Counted from the first letter of the stretch, positions 33,801 to 40,923 are shown. The stretch: DNA of 64,000 bases from Erysipelotrichaceae bacterium (GCA_017512885.1 JAFWEP010000047.1:1-64000), one strand, 5' to 3'. Notes: generated by a model from the sequence alone, not told the origin. Numbers and translations are program-made.

Positions 33801-34262
33801 TTTGCCGGCACGGTGCTCGATGAGTTCCGCGAAGCCTTCAAGAAGAAGAACGAACTGCTGCTGGCAGCGAAGGCCGACCTGAAGGGCAGAAGGATCCTCT
33901 TAGCCGAAGACGTCCCGATCAATGCCGAGATCATGATCATGATCCTCAGTTCCCGGGAGATCGTAACGGAACTGGCCGAGAACGGAAAGATCGCCGTGGA
34001 TATGTTCGCTTCTCATCCGGAAGGCTACTATGATGCCGTACTGATGGATATGCGCATGCCGGTCATGGACGGTCTGGAAGCCACGAGGACGATCCGGGCC
34101 ATGGATCGTAAGGACGCTAAAAAGATCCCGATCATCGCCTTAACGGCCAATGCCTTCGACGAAGACGTGCAGCGCAGTCTGCAGGCCGGTCTCAATGCCC
34201 ACTTAAGCAAGCCGGTCGAATCGGAAGCTCTGTTCAATACCCTGGAAAGCCTGATCCGGTAA
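30867..34262 (+). CDS. Soluble hybrid histidine kinase with PAS domains and two receiver domains
   Basis: An 1131-residue protein with no membrane segment. A PAS domain lies at about 15-135 (HPDDYQAI; RDGSVRWVDDYGH), a PAS-like segment at about 145-275, another PAS at about 315-430, and a fourth sensory segment at about 465-600. Then come HisKA with SNMSHEIRTPMNA (phospho-acceptor His633), the HATPase with DTGIGM and STGLGM, receiver 1 with Asp925 (LILVDWKMPEMDG) and receiver 2 with Asp1061 (VLMDMRMPVMDG). No HPt or output domain is present, so a separate phosphotransfer partner is expected. Cotranscribed with the XRE gene. Confidence 0.9.
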   Translation: MMGNHFELTENAMVFINEIGKHMPGGFFIYKAEAPEELLYANKAVFDIFGCKDLEEFKELTGYTFKGMLHPDDYQAISESINEQIDHSEDNMDYVVYRIIRRDGSVRWVDDYGHYTETEAHGGIYYVFISDITEKREKMETDTAIRQAVIEALSEAYHTVWLINDVESETFSLYRGDVAGDTEHAAPIRDALKKMKYSQAKEYYINTTVAPSDRERLQKELAISAIVEKLKEKPSYNINYLRTMDDGSERYFRIEFAKLDMPNGRMGVVCGFKDVDDDVREGQRVQKALREARKNEEDKLKLMEEVANAAKLADLMGSVASLLSNMPAMSFSKDAATGKYLACNQAFAEYAHKKDPEGVIGLTDHDIFDKATADHFVEDDKKALTMDDAYVFFEDVPDAAGNMRYLQTTKLKFHDNDGRLCTLGMCVDVTEMSKAKASEAEARVKQQELEEKLALHERLIKEEKARLQQTQLITALSSDYRSVYYLDLDKDEGVCYQEHSDVDNGLKAGQHFAYLKEVTSYAERFVTEPYREEFLRFIQPENIREGLKSDRVISYRYLVHRHGIDSYEMIKFAGVRHPEDRDDHLVHSVGACFTDVDAETRKSLAESEALSDALNAARQANSAKTAFLSNMSHEIRTPMNAIIGLNNIALNDPTTAEETKEYLEKIDISAKHLLNIINDILDMSRIESGRMVIKNEEFSFSKALEQVNTIISGQCRDKGLHYECHTHGHISDYYIGDEMKLRQVMINILGNAVKFTPSGGKITFNIEDVARFDNKATLRFTISDTGIGMSKDYLPKIFDAFSQEASSVPNNLGSTGLGMPITKNIVELMNGNIEVESEKGAGTTFTVTITLEESTRANRNDSSDFDPHTMRVLVIDDDPIACEHAKIVLSKVGISCDLASGGPEALEMVRLHHGRREDYHLILVDWKMPEMDGVETTRQIREIVGHKTPIIILTSYNWDEIADEAREAGVDSFVPKPLFAGTVLDEFREAFKKKNELLLAAKADLKGRRILLAEDVPINAEIMIMILSSREIVTELAENGKIAVDMFASHPEGYYDAVLMDMRMPVMDGLEATRTIRAMDRKDAKKIPIIALTANAFDEDVQRSLQAGLNAHLSKPVESEALFNTLESLIR

Positions 34263-34275
34263 AGGAGAAAACAAC

Positions 34276-36240
34276 ATGAATAAGATCGAGATCACAGATC
34301 TGCTGAAGTTCCGCTTTATCGAAAACCTGCAGTACTCCCCCAACGGCAAAGAGCTGGCTTTCGTCCTGGCCAAAGCCAACGAAGAAAAGAACGACTACGA
34401 ACGGGATGTCTGGCTCTTAAAGGAAGAGGGTCCTGTCCCCTATACCTCCGGAGGAAAGAGCCGTCTCCTGGGCTGGGAAGACGAAGAGACGCTGCTGATC
34501 AGCCGTCCTGTCGAAGGGCAGGAAGGTCTCCATGGCATCTATAAACTGTCTCTGAAGGGCGGAGAAGCGCAGCTGTGGCTGAGCCTGCCCATTGCCGTTT
34601 CGAGGCTGGAGAAGGTCTCTGAAGGCTTCTACGTGACTTCTGCCACTATCGATAAGAACGATCCCGATGCCTATAAGGACAGCGAAGAGATCCGGAAGCA
34701 GAAACAGGAAACAAAGAAGAAAGAAGCTGACTATCAGGTAGTCGACGAAGTGCCGTACTGGTTCAACGGAGCCGGTTTCACCAACGGTCAGCGTACCGCC
34801 TTGTTTACCATTGAAACAATGTCGGAAGTGAAGATCAGCCGGCTCACGGAAGCGCTCTTCGGCGTCGATGAATGGATCGCCGAAGAAGGAAAGATCTATT
34901 ATGTCGGAGAAGAGTTCAAAGAACACAGCGGACGCTACAACCGCCTCTTCTGCTATGACCTCGCTTCTAAGGAAAACAGGCTCCTCTTCGGCGAAGAGGG
35001 CTGGTCCCTGCGGGAACCGTTCTTCCTGGACGGCGAACTCTATGTGAAAGCTTCGCAGGGTAAGGACTACGGGGTCAACGAGACCTCGGCCGTTTACCGG
35101 GTCAGAGAGGAAGGACTGGAATACATCCTGCAGCCGGAATTCGGTACCCGCAATTCGGTCGGCACCGATACGATGCTGGGAGGCGGCAGGCAGAGCGTCC
35201 ATAAGAAGGATGCCTGGTATACGGTCGTGACCAGAGAGGACCATTCCGAACTCTGGAAATACGACAAAGACTGGCAGAAGACCGTGCTCTATGATCAGCC
35301 TGGCATCTTCTCCTTCTTCGATATCGGCGAAAAGATCGCTTTCGTTTCGGTGAAGGCAGAGAAGCTGGCGGAGATCTATACGATGGAGAAAGACGGTTCC
35401 TCTGTTGAACAGAAGACCTCCTTCAATGAAGAGGTCCTGAAAGAGAAGTATGTGGCCCTGCCGCAGCGTCTGGACTACAGTTCGGGAGAACTCTCCCTGC
35501 ATGGCTGGGTCTTATTGCCGAAGGACTATGACGAAACGAAGAAGTATCCGGCGGTACTGGATATCCACGGCGGACCGCGGACGGTCTACGGCGAAGCCTT
35601 CTTCCATGAGATGCAGGTCTGGGCATCTGCGGGCTATTTCGTCTTCTTCACCAACATCAAGGGTTCTGACGGCAGAGGAGATGCCTTTGCGGATATCCGC
35701 GGAGACTATGGCTATACCGATTATCAGAACCTGATGGACTTCACCGATGCCGTCTTAAAAGCCTATCCGGCCATCGATGAGAAGCGGGTCTGTGAGACCG
35801 GCGGTTCCTACGGCGGCTTCATGACCAACTGGATCATCGGTCATACCGATCGTTTCTGCTGCGCGGCCAGCCAGCGTTCCATCGCCAACTGGGTCTCTTT
35901 CTCTTTCATCTCCGATATCGGAACCTACTTCGGTCCCGATCAGTGCGGAGCCAAGGATATCTTCCGGGATACCGAAGCCCTCTGGGAGCATTCACCCCTG
36001 AAGTATGCCGATAAGGTAAAGACCCCGACCCTCTTCATCCATTCCGATCAGGACTATCGCTGTCCCTTACCGGAAGGCATGCAGATGATGCAGGCGCTGG
36101 CGATCCGGGGAGTGGATACGCGGATGGTCATCTTTCACGGAGAGAACCATGAGCTCTCCCGTTCCGGCAAGCCGCAGCACCGTCTAAGAAGATTAAACGA
36201 GATCACCGACTGGTTCCATAAGTACACGAAGGAAGCGTAA
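34276..36240 (+). CDS. S9-family (prolyl oligopeptidase-like) serine peptidase
   Basis: A 654-residue enzyme with an N-terminal beta-propeller-like region (1 to about 400) and a C-terminal alpha/beta hydrolase. Visible elements are ETGGSYGGFMTNW with nucleophile Ser511, HSDQDYRCP with the Asp, and HGENHELSRSG with the His. It resembles the acylaminoacyl-peptidase branch. Cytosolic. It starts 13 bp after the kinase gene with AAAGGAG, so it may share that transcript. Confidence 0.9.
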   Translation: MNKIEITDLLKFRFIENLQYSPNGKELAFVLAKANEEKNDYERDVWLLKEEGPVPYTSGGKSRLLGWEDEETLLISRPVEGQEGLHGIYKLSLKGGEAQLWLSLPIAVSRLEKVSEGFYVTSATIDKNDPDAYKDSEEIRKQKQETKKKEADYQVVDEVPYWFNGAGFTNGQRTALFTIETMSEVKISRLTEALFGVDEWIAEEGKIYYVGEEFKEHSGRYNRLFCYDLASKENRLLFGEEGWSLREPFFLDGELYVKASQGKDYGVNETSAVYRVREEGLEYILQPEFGTRNSVGTDTMLGGGRQSVHKKDAWYTVVTREDHSELWKYDKDWQKTVLYDQPGIFSFFDIGEKIAFVSVKAEKLAEIYTMEKDGSSVEQKTSFNEEVLKEKYVALPQRLDYSSGELSLHGWVLLPKDYDETKKYPAVLDIHGGPRTVYGEAFFHEMQVWASAGYFVFFTNIKGSDGRGDAFADIRGDYGYTDYQNLMDFTDAVLKAYPAIDEKRVCETGGSYGGFMTNWIIGHTDRFCCAASQRSIANWVSFSFISDIGTYFGPDQCGAKDIFRDTEALWEHSPLKYADKVKTPTLFIHSDQDYRCPLPEGMQMMQALAIRGVDTRMVIFHGENHELSRSGKPQHRLRRLNEITDWFHKYTKEA

Positions 36241-36253
36241 AGCTTCCTTTTTT
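36229..36253 (+). terminator. Terminator of the S9 peptidase gene
   Basis: AAGGAAGC / GCTTCCTT with loop GTAAA and T run. The stem starts inside the last codons and includes the stop codon. Confidence 0.85.
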
Positions 36254-36280
36254 CTCGACAAAGCGAGGAAAGGAGCGTAA

Positions 36281-36340
36281 TGTAGTATCCGGACTCTGTC
36301 CCGTCAGTAGCGGCTACCTGACGTATACCCAAAATAAGGA
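36281..36340 (+). ncRNA. Structured queT leader, candidate preQ1 riboswitch
   Basis: Two consecutive hairpins, GGAC-TCT-GTCC (36291-36301) and CGTCAG/CTGACG (36302-36323), are followed by TATACCC, an A-rich linker AAAATAAGG and the ribosome binding site. queT leaders commonly carry preQ1 riboswitches, and the A-rich tail merging with AAGGAGG fits control of translation by a pseudoknot. I could not match a specific class, so this rests on context plus structure. Confidence 0.5.
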
Positions 36341-36351
36341 GGATTTTTATT

Positions 36352-36858
36352 ATGAACACCAGGACTCTTACCAGAGTCGCTCTGATCGCTGCCGTTTACA
36401 CAGCTGTATCGCTGGCGATCGCACCCTACGCTTTCGGAAACATCCAGGTACGGATCTCCGAAGCCCTGACCCTGCTTCCCCTGATCTATCAGCCCAGCAT
36501 CTGGGGCATCACCCTCGGCTGCTTCCTGACCAACCTGATCGGAGCGATGATGGGTGTCAATCCCACCGGTTATCTGGATGCAGTATTAGGCACTTCCGCT
36601 ACCCTGATCGCCGGTCTCATCACCTGGCACTTCCGGGAAAAGAAGACCTTCGGTCTGCCGTTAGTCTCGCTGGCTGCCCCGATCGTACTGAACTTCTTCA
36701 TCGTCGGTGCCGAATTAGCCTTCCTCTTCATGCCTGAAAACAAGCTCCTGGGGACACTGATCTTCGGCAGCGAAGTAGCGGTAGGGGAACTGATCTCGGT
36801 CGTCATCGGCTGGTTCCTGATCCAGGCTTTAAAGAAGACAAAGATCTTTGCCGAGTAA
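36352..36858 (+). CDS. queT: Queuosine-precursor transporter component QueT
   Basis: A 168-residue membrane protein of the QueT family, an ECF-transporter S-component-like protein for preQ1/preQ0. It has about five to six helices, IQVRISEALTLLPLIYQP after the first helix, and NPTGYLDAVLGTSATL in the middle. It would take up queuosine precursors for tRNA modification, using a shared energising module encoded elsewhere. The start follows AAGGAGG. It is monocistronic, between two terminators. Confidence 0.88.
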   Translation: MNTRTLTRVALIAAVYTAVSLAIAPYAFGNIQVRISEALTLLPLIYQPSIWGITLGCFLTNLIGAMMGVNPTGYLDAVLGTSATLIAGLITWHFREKKTFGLPLVSLAAPIVLNFFIVGAELAFLFMPENKLLGTLIFGSEVAVGELISVVIGWFLIQALKKTKIFAE

Positions 36859-36884
36859 ACAGACTTCATGTCTGTTTTTCTTTC
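36857..36884 (+). terminator. Terminator of queT
   Basis: AAACAGAC / GTCTGTTT with loop TTCAT and a T-rich tail, overlapping the stop codon. Confidence 0.88.
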
Positions 36885-36890
36885 GCCATG

Positions 36891-36911
36891 AAAAAAAGCC
36901 CCCTCAGGGCT
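36891..36911 (-). terminator. Terminator of ung
   Basis: On the minus strand AGCCC / GGGCT with a 5-nt loop, followed by seven T. It overlaps the end of ung. Confidence 0.8.
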
Positions 36912-37584
36912 GTTCGTCTTTGATCTGCCAGTCGATCGGGACTTCTCCGTTGGCAGAAAGATAGGCATTGGCTTTCCGAAAGTGTCCGTTGCCGAAGAAA
37001 CCGTAGGAAGCGCTCAAAGGCGAAGGATGGGCGCTTTCCAGGATCAGATGCTCCGGATTCTTCAGCAGGGCTTTCTTGTTGCGGGCATAGCGTCCCCACA
37101 GCAGATAGACCAGCGGTCCTTCCTTCTCATCCAGTTTCGCAATGATCGTATCGGTCAGGGTCTCCCAGCCTTTCCCGGCATGGGAACCGGCTCTTCCTTC
37201 TTCGACGGTCAGCACCGCGTTCAGTAAGAGCACGCCCTGTCTGGCCCAGGGGGTGAGATCTCCGCTATGAGGGATACTGCAGCCCAGTTCATCATGAAGT
37301 TCTTTGTAGATATTGCGTAAGCTCGGAGGCAGGGGAATGCCTTTCCGGACCGAGAAAGAAAGCCCCATGGCCTGTCCCGGTTCATGGTAGGGATCCTGTC
37401 CCAGGATGACCACTTTGGTGTCCCTGTAGGAAGTGATGCGCAGGGCATTGTAAAGGTCTCTGGCCGGCGGATAGATCGTCTTATGGGCATATTCCTGATC
37501 CAGAAAGCTTCTTAGTTTCTGGTAGTATTCTTTCTCAAATTCGGGACCGAGCACTTCGTCCCAGTCGTTGCCGAGGATCTTCAT
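36904..37584 (-). CDS. ung: Uracil-DNA glycosylase (family 1)
   Basis: A 226-residue enzyme that removes uracil from DNA. VVILGQDPYHEPGQAMGLSFSV carries the water-activating Asp and the PYH motif (read as adjoining halves), LLLNAVLTVEEGRAGSH is the second conserved block, and ESAHPSPLSA holds the catalytic His loop. The length is normal. The start codon is 6 nt after TAAAAT with TTGAGA 17 bp further upstream and no ribosome binding site, so translation from a leaderless mRNA is likely. Confidence 0.95.
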   Translation of the reverse strand: MKILGNDWDEVLGPEFEKEYYQKLRSFLDQEYAHKTIYPPARDLYNALRITSYRDTKVVILGQDPYHEPGQAMGLSFSVRKGIPLPPSLRNIYKELHDELGCSIPHSGDLTPWARQGVLLLNAVLTVEEGRAGSHAGKGWETLTDTIIAKLDEKEGPLVYLLWGRYARNKKALLKNPEHLILESAHPSPLSASYGFFGNGHFRKANAYLSANGEVPIDWQIKDEQP

Positions 37585-37590
37585 GATTCC

Positions 37591-37619
37591 ATTTTACGTT
37601 TCCCGGCGTTCCTTCTCAA
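37591..37619 (-). promoter_or_regulatory. ung promoter, leaderless arrangement
   Basis: TTGAGA (37614-37619), a 17-bp spacer and TAAAAT (37591-37596) on the minus strand. The start codon follows after GGAATC, so the expected first transcribed base is at or next to the AUG. Confidence 0.75.
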
Positions 37620-37668
37620 TATGGTTTAGAATAGACCTGTAGATGCTGGAGGAAGGAAAGGAGAAGCT

Positions 37669-38385
37669 ATGAAAAAGTTCATGATCGATCCTTCCTTCTG
37701 GGAACTCTTCCCGGAAGGATGTCTGGCGGTACTGGTCGTAAAGGATCTCTGCGAAGAGATCAGTGAGAGCGAGCAGCAGGAGATCGTAAAGCTGCTGGAA
37801 ACAGCCAACAGCGAAGCGAAGAAGTATCTGCCTTCGGAGGTGATCTCTGAGAATCCGGTAGTAGCCGTCTGGCGAAAGGCTTATCAGCAGTTCCCTACGA
37901 AGAAGGGCGCTCGCTGTTCGCTGGAGAACCTGCTGAAAAGAGTGCTGCACGGCAATCCGGTCACTTCCATCGCCCCCAGCGTGGATATCACCAATGCGGT
38001 ATCCCTGGAGTATGCCTTCCCGATCGGTGCTGAAGACCTCGATACCTTTGCAGGAGATCTGCATCTGGGACGGATGCAGGGAGGGGAGTCCTTCCTGCCT
38101 CTGGGCAGTGAAAAGGAAGAACCGCCCTTGGCCGGCGAAGTCGGATACTACGATGAAGCCGGAGCTGTCTGTCGCTGTCTGAACTGGCGGGACGGTCAGC
38201 GTACGGCTGTCTCTGAGAAGACGACGACGGAATTCATCGTGATGGAGTGCGTAGAGCCGGAAAGAAGGGAAGAGCTGGAGAAGGCGCTGCAGGAGCTGTC
38301 CGAACTGCTGCAGAAGTACCTTAAAGCAACGGTATTGCAGAAGGCGGTACTGGATAAAGATACGAATGAGATCGTTCTGGGGTGA
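37669..38385 (+). CDS. B3/B4 (PheT-like) domain protein
   Basis: A 238-residue stand-alone B3/4 domain as found in phenylalanyl-tRNA synthetase beta chains. VWRKAYQQFPTKKGARCSLENLL and SIAPSVDITNAVSLEYAFPIGAEDL (read as parts) mark it. Stand-alone members are suspected editing or tRNA-related factors, but none is firmly assigned. The ribosome binding site GGAAAGGAG precedes the ATG. Divergent from ung. Confidence 0.82.
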   Translation: MKKFMIDPSFWELFPEGCLAVLVVKDLCEEISESEQQEIVKLLETANSEAKKYLPSEVISENPVVAVWRKAYQQFPTKKGARCSLENLLKRVLHGNPVTSIAPSVDITNAVSLEYAFPIGAEDLDTFAGDLHLGRMQGGESFLPLGSEKEEPPLAGEVGYYDEAGAVCRCLNWRDGQRTAVSEKTTTEFIVMECVEPERREELEKALQELSELLQKYLKATVLQKAVLDKDTNEIVLG

Positions 38386-38401
38386 ACGATCTTTTCTTTT
38401 T
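38369..38401 (+). terminator. Terminator of the B3/4-domain gene
   Basis: AGATCGTTC / GAACGATCT with loop TGGGGT, followed by TTTCTTTTT. It begins within the last codons. Confidence 0.88.
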
Positions 38402-38451
38402 GGGTAGGAAAACTCAGTTTCTCCGGAAATAATAATTCGGAGGAAAAAAGA

Positions 38452-38550
38452 ATGAACAAGAAGAAACTATCATTGTTGAACAAGGCCGGTCACTGTCTGG
38501 TGAGGAGGACCTGCCGATCGTTAAGCTGTCTTTCTTGTATATACGTATAA
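38452..38550 (+). CDS. Small cationic Cys-rich peptide (possible)
   Basis: A 32-codon ORF starting MNKKKLSLLNKAGHC and ending SCLSCIYV, with four cysteines, about seven basic residues and no acidic ones. Its ribosome binding site GGAGG (38439-38443) is at 8 nt. Its stop lies inside the hicA promoter. A CCGGAAATAATAATTCGG near-palindrome precedes it. It might be a leader peptide, a toxin-like peptide or noise. No homolog is claimed. Confidence 0.35.
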   Translation: MNKKKLSLLNKAGHCLVRRTCRSLSCLSCIYV

Positions 38551-38563
38551 ATAGGCGTATAAT
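38535..38563 (+). promoter_or_regulatory. hicAB promoter with palindromic operator
   Basis: TTGTAT (38535-38540), a 17-bp spacer and TATAAT (38558-38563). The palindrome TATACGTATA (38540-38549) with an additional GTATA half-site at the -10 is a likely HicB site. Transcription would begin about 8 nt before the hicA ATG. Confidence 0.8.
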
Positions 38564-38577
38564 GAAAGCGTAAGGAG

Positions 38578-38766
38578 ATGAAATCAAAGGAGATCGTCAG
38601 GATGCTGCGGAAGGATGGCTGGCAGGAAGTGAGACAGGTCGGCTCACATAAACAGTTCAAACATCCTGCAAAGAAAGGGACCGTCACTGTTGCTTATCAC
38701 AGAAGCAGCGAGGTCATTCCGATCGGAACCGCTAAGAATATCCTGAAACAGGCGGGCTTGAAATGA
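38578..38766 (+). CDS. hicA: HicA-type mRNA interferase toxin
   Basis: A 62-residue double-stranded RNA-binding-fold toxin with the HicA core GWQEVRQVGSHKQFKHPAKK (catalytic His in the GSH motif) and ILKQAGLK at the end, of typical length. It cuts mRNA when not bound by HicB. The ATG directly abuts AAGGAG, which is too close for normal spacing. A downstream ATG at 38602 has better spacing, but MKSKEIVRML is the conserved start. It overlaps hicB by ATGA. Confidence 0.92.
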   Translation: MKSKEIVRMLRKDGWQEVRQVGSHKQFKHPAKKGTVTVAYHRSSEVIPIGTAKNILKQAGLK

Positions 38767-39182
38767 GTATGAAAGAATTAACATATCTGGCAGTTATCGA
38801 ACCGAACGGCATGGGTGGTTATGGCGTTTATTATCCTGATTTTCCCGGATGCGGCAGTTATGGGGATACTTTTCAGGAAGCTATAGTTAATGGACGGGAA
38901 GCTCTGGAACTGCACATCTACGGAATGCAGGAAGATGGCGAAGAGATCCCGGATCCTTCAGACGTAACTTCGTTCTCAAAGGAAGATCTGGAAGGGAATA
39001 TCGTAACAGCCATTACTGTGTATCCGGAAAGGATGAAACAGATCATCGAAAACAAGAGAGTCAAGGTAAACTGTACGATCCCGCTGTGGATCAAGAAAGC
39101 GGGAGAAGAGGCAAGGATCAATTTTTCAAGGGTACTTGAAGAAGCTTTGGTCGAGAAGATCGGATTGAATGTAAGGCTCTGA
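38763..39182 (+). CDS. hicB: HicB-type antitoxin
   Basis: A 139-residue antitoxin. The N-terminal partial RNase H-like HicB domain (YLAVIEPNGMGGYGVYYPDFPGC; EALELHIYGMQEDGEEIP) is followed by a C-terminal ribbon-helix-helix-like DNA-binding part (VNCTIPLWIKKAGEEARINFSRVL). It neutralises HicA and should repress the promoter at 38535. Confidence 0.92.
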   Translation: MSMKELTYLAVIEPNGMGGYGVYYPDFPGCGSYGDTFQEAIVNGREALELHIYGMQEDGEEIPDPSDVTSFSKEDLEGNIVTAITVYPERMKQIIENKRVKVNCTIPLWIKKAGEEARINFSRVLEEALVEKIGLNVRL

Positions 39183-39233
39183 AAGAGTGTTCAAAGACGA
39201 TAAGCAGTCACACAGAAGAAAGGATGAAGCCGT

Positions 39234-39404
39234 ATGAGAAGCAGACCGGATTGGTGGGTGTATGCCGAATTCTATCCGGAAGAAGGAGAGAAGGGATACG
39301 ACCCGAAAAAACGTGGTTTGAAAGGTCTGAGAGAAGACGCACCGGAGCGGGCAAAGAAAGAGTACGAAAAAGACAAGGAATACGAAGAGAAAATCATCCT
39401 ATGA
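39234..39404 (+). CDS. Small charged protein (hypothetical)
   Basis: A 56-residue ORF beginning MRSRPDWWVYAEFYPEEG and continuing as a highly charged Lys/Glu-rich helix. AAAGGA lies 9 nt before the ATG. The frame reads as more protein-like than the overlapping 76-codon frame at 39224-39454. It directly follows hicAB. No family recognised. Confidence 0.4.
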   Translation: MRSRPDWWVYAEFYPEEGEKGYDPKKRGLKGLREDAPERAKKEYEKDKEYEEKIIL

Positions 39405-39468
39405 AGGTCTGTATCGAAACAGCTGGTCAAATTGACGTTGTTCAAAAGACCTGATAAGTTTTGCGCAT

Positions 39469-39512
39469 GAAGCTGGAGTGGAATACGACTTCCTAATCCG
39501 GCTTCTTTTTTT
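39469..39512 (+). terminator. Terminator downstream of hicAB
   Basis: GAAGCTGG / CCGGCTTC (one G-T pair) with an inner GGAA/TTCC stem, then a T run. Confidence 0.7.
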
Positions 39513-39528
39513 CCGCACCTGCTGAGCA

Positions 39529-39572
39529 TACTGTTTGATAGATAAAGGTTTTCTTCTGGTCGTCAAACAGTA
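39529..39572. repeat. Inverted repeat upstream of a small membrane-protein gene
   Basis: TACTGTTTGA (39529-39538) and TCAAACAGTA (39563-39572) are perfect complements 24 bp apart. A TACAAT box follows shortly after. It may be a regulator site or a relict hairpin. Confidence 0.5.
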
Positions 39573-39662
39573 GGCCCTACAATAATTGCAGGCCGGAATC
39601 AGATGCTGATAAACTATACGATGAAGGCAATACTATAAAGTGAGCTTTGGAGGTATATGGTG

Positions 39663-39827
39663 ATGACATTCGGACAAAGATGGTCTTACTTATCGGCAGC
39701 AGGGATCCTGACATGTTTGATCATCCGTTTCATGAACGTAAAGCCGGATCTGCTTCTTTGTGTTTATATCGCTCTTTTTCTGTTTTCACTGGCATGCGTC
39801 TACGTTGAGACAAGGGAAAAGGAGTAA
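39663..39827 (+). CDS. Small two-helix membrane protein
   Basis: A 54-residue ORF with two hydrophobic segments (SYLSAAGILTCLIIRFM and LLLCVYIALFLFSLACVYV) separated by NVKPD and ending in a charged ETREKE tail. TTTGGAGG lies 9 nt before the ATG at 39663. An ATG two codons upstream is too close to it. It is flanked by its own terminator. Function unknown. Confidence 0.6.
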   Translation: MTFGQRWSYLSAAGILTCLIIRFMNVKPDLLLCVYIALFLFSLACVYVETREKE

Positions 39828-39842
39828 GCCAAAGGTCAAACC

Positions 39843-39864
39843 AAAAAGCCGCACACTGCGGCTT
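39843..39864 (-). terminator. Terminator for the minus-strand gene at 39892
   Basis: AAGCCGC / GCGGCTT with a 5-nt loop, followed on the minus strand by TTTTT. Confidence 0.8.
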
Positions 39865-39870
39865 CCATGT

Positions 39871-39896
39871 AACAGGGTCTCTGCCCTGTTTTTATT
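39871..39896 (+). terminator. Terminator for the small membrane-protein gene
   Basis: AACAGGG / CCCTGTT with loop TCTCTG and a TTTATT tail on the plus strand. It is interleaved with the opposing terminator at 39843. Confidence 0.8.
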
Positions 39897-40371
39897 CTTC
39901 ATCAGCTTTCAGACCAAGGTAGAAGGGATCGACCCCGGCTTTGAGAAGCAGTTCCCGGATCCGGTAGAACACCCCGAGAACGATACGGGCTCGTAAAGGC
40001 TCATTTCCTTTACTGTCCCTGGCATCCGCATCTTCGAAATACCAAAGATTCGGCGCAGTGATCTCTGTTTCCTTTTCTCCGGATACAAAGCGGAAGTGAC
40101 TGACCACGCCTTCCAGTTCCGGCGGTTCTTCCGTCTCACTGACCGAAAACAGCTCATAGTGTTCCTCGAGGATCTCCTTGATCCTGCTGATCACAGAATG
40201 GGTGACCGTCATATGGTCAGGCTTGATGATGTCTGTATCACCCTTCCAGGAATCCGAACCGAAGCGGTAGATGCGGATATTGTCTTTGTCGGTATCCATG
40301 ACCTCGATCCAGAACAGAGGGAGGCCCCAGGTATTTATCAGGCTGTAACGAAAGATGATGTTCTCTTCCAT
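39892..40371 (-). CDS. Protein of unknown function
   Basis: A 159-residue soluble protein (starts MEENIIFRYSLINTWGLPLF, contains THSVISRIKEILEEHYELF and ends in a LLLKAGVDPFYLGLKADEE helix). I start it at 40371, preceded by GAGGT at 6 nt. The open frame continues far upstream only as the mirror of ndk. It has its own terminator. No family recognised. Confidence 0.6.
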   Translation of the reverse strand: MEENIIFRYSLINTWGLPLFWIEVMDTDKDNIRIYRFGSDSWKGDTDIIKPDHMTVTHSVISRIKEILEEHYELFSVSETEEPPELEGVVSHFRFVSGEKETEITAPNLWYFEDADARDSKGNEPLRARIVLGVFYRIRELLLKAGVDPFYLGLKADEE

Positions 40372-40459
40372 GTCGTTCACCTCTGCTTCCATTATGGCAC
40401 AGATCTGCCGGCATGCTGCATCGCTTTTCGGCAGGCTCATCATTACCCTGAGAAACCAA

Positions 40460-40489
40460 TTCCATAAAAATCTCCGATAATGGTATAAT
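40460..40489 (+). promoter_or_regulatory. ndk promoter
   Basis: TTCCAT (40460-40465), an 18-bp spacer and an extended -10 TGG TATAAT (40484-40489). Confidence 0.7.
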
Positions 40490-40518
40490 GTCCCTGCTGT
40501 AAAGAGAGGCAGAGGAAA

Positions 40519-40923
40519 ATGAACGAAAGAACTTATATCATGCTGAAACCGGACTGCGTACAGCGCGGTCTGATCGGGGAAGTCATTGCCCGTATCGAGA
40601 GAAGAGGCTACCGCATCGCAGCCATGAAGATGATCACTCTGAGCGAAGAGATCCTGCGCGAGCACTATGCCCATATCGCCGACAAGCCCTTCTTCCCGGA
40701 AACTCTGCGTTACATGACTTCCGGACCGGTCGTAGCGATGATCGTCGAAGGCGAGAACGCCATCGAAGGAATGCGCCTCCTGATGGGGCCGACCCGCTTC
40801 GGTGCTGCTCAGCCGGGCACGATCCGCGGTGATTACGCGACTTCCACCACCTACAACATCATCCACGGTTCCGATGCGCCGGAGACGGCCGAAGCCGAGA
40901 TCAGACGCTTCTTCGGAGAATAA
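40519..40923 (+). CDS. ndk: Nucleoside diphosphate kinase
   Basis: A 134-residue enzyme that moves gamma phosphate from ATP to other NDPs. It has RTYIMLKPDCVQRGLIGEVI at the N-terminus, SGPVVAMIVEGENAI, and NIIHGSDAPETAEAEI with the phospho-histidine. Cytosolic and single-gene, with a GAGGAAA ribosome binding site. Confidence 0.96.
   Translation: MNERTYIMLKPDCVQRGLIGEVIARIERRGYRIAAMKMITLSEEILREHYAHIADKPFFPETLRYMTSGPVVAMIVEGENAIEGMRLLMGPTRFGAAQPGTIRGDYATSTTYNIIHGSDAPETAEAEIRRFFGE

Noticed and set aside
39224-39454. A 76-codon Arg-rich frame overlapping 39234-39404
   Set aside because: Composition is typical of an off-frame reading (Arg/Gly-rich). The overlapping 56-codon frame looks more like protein.
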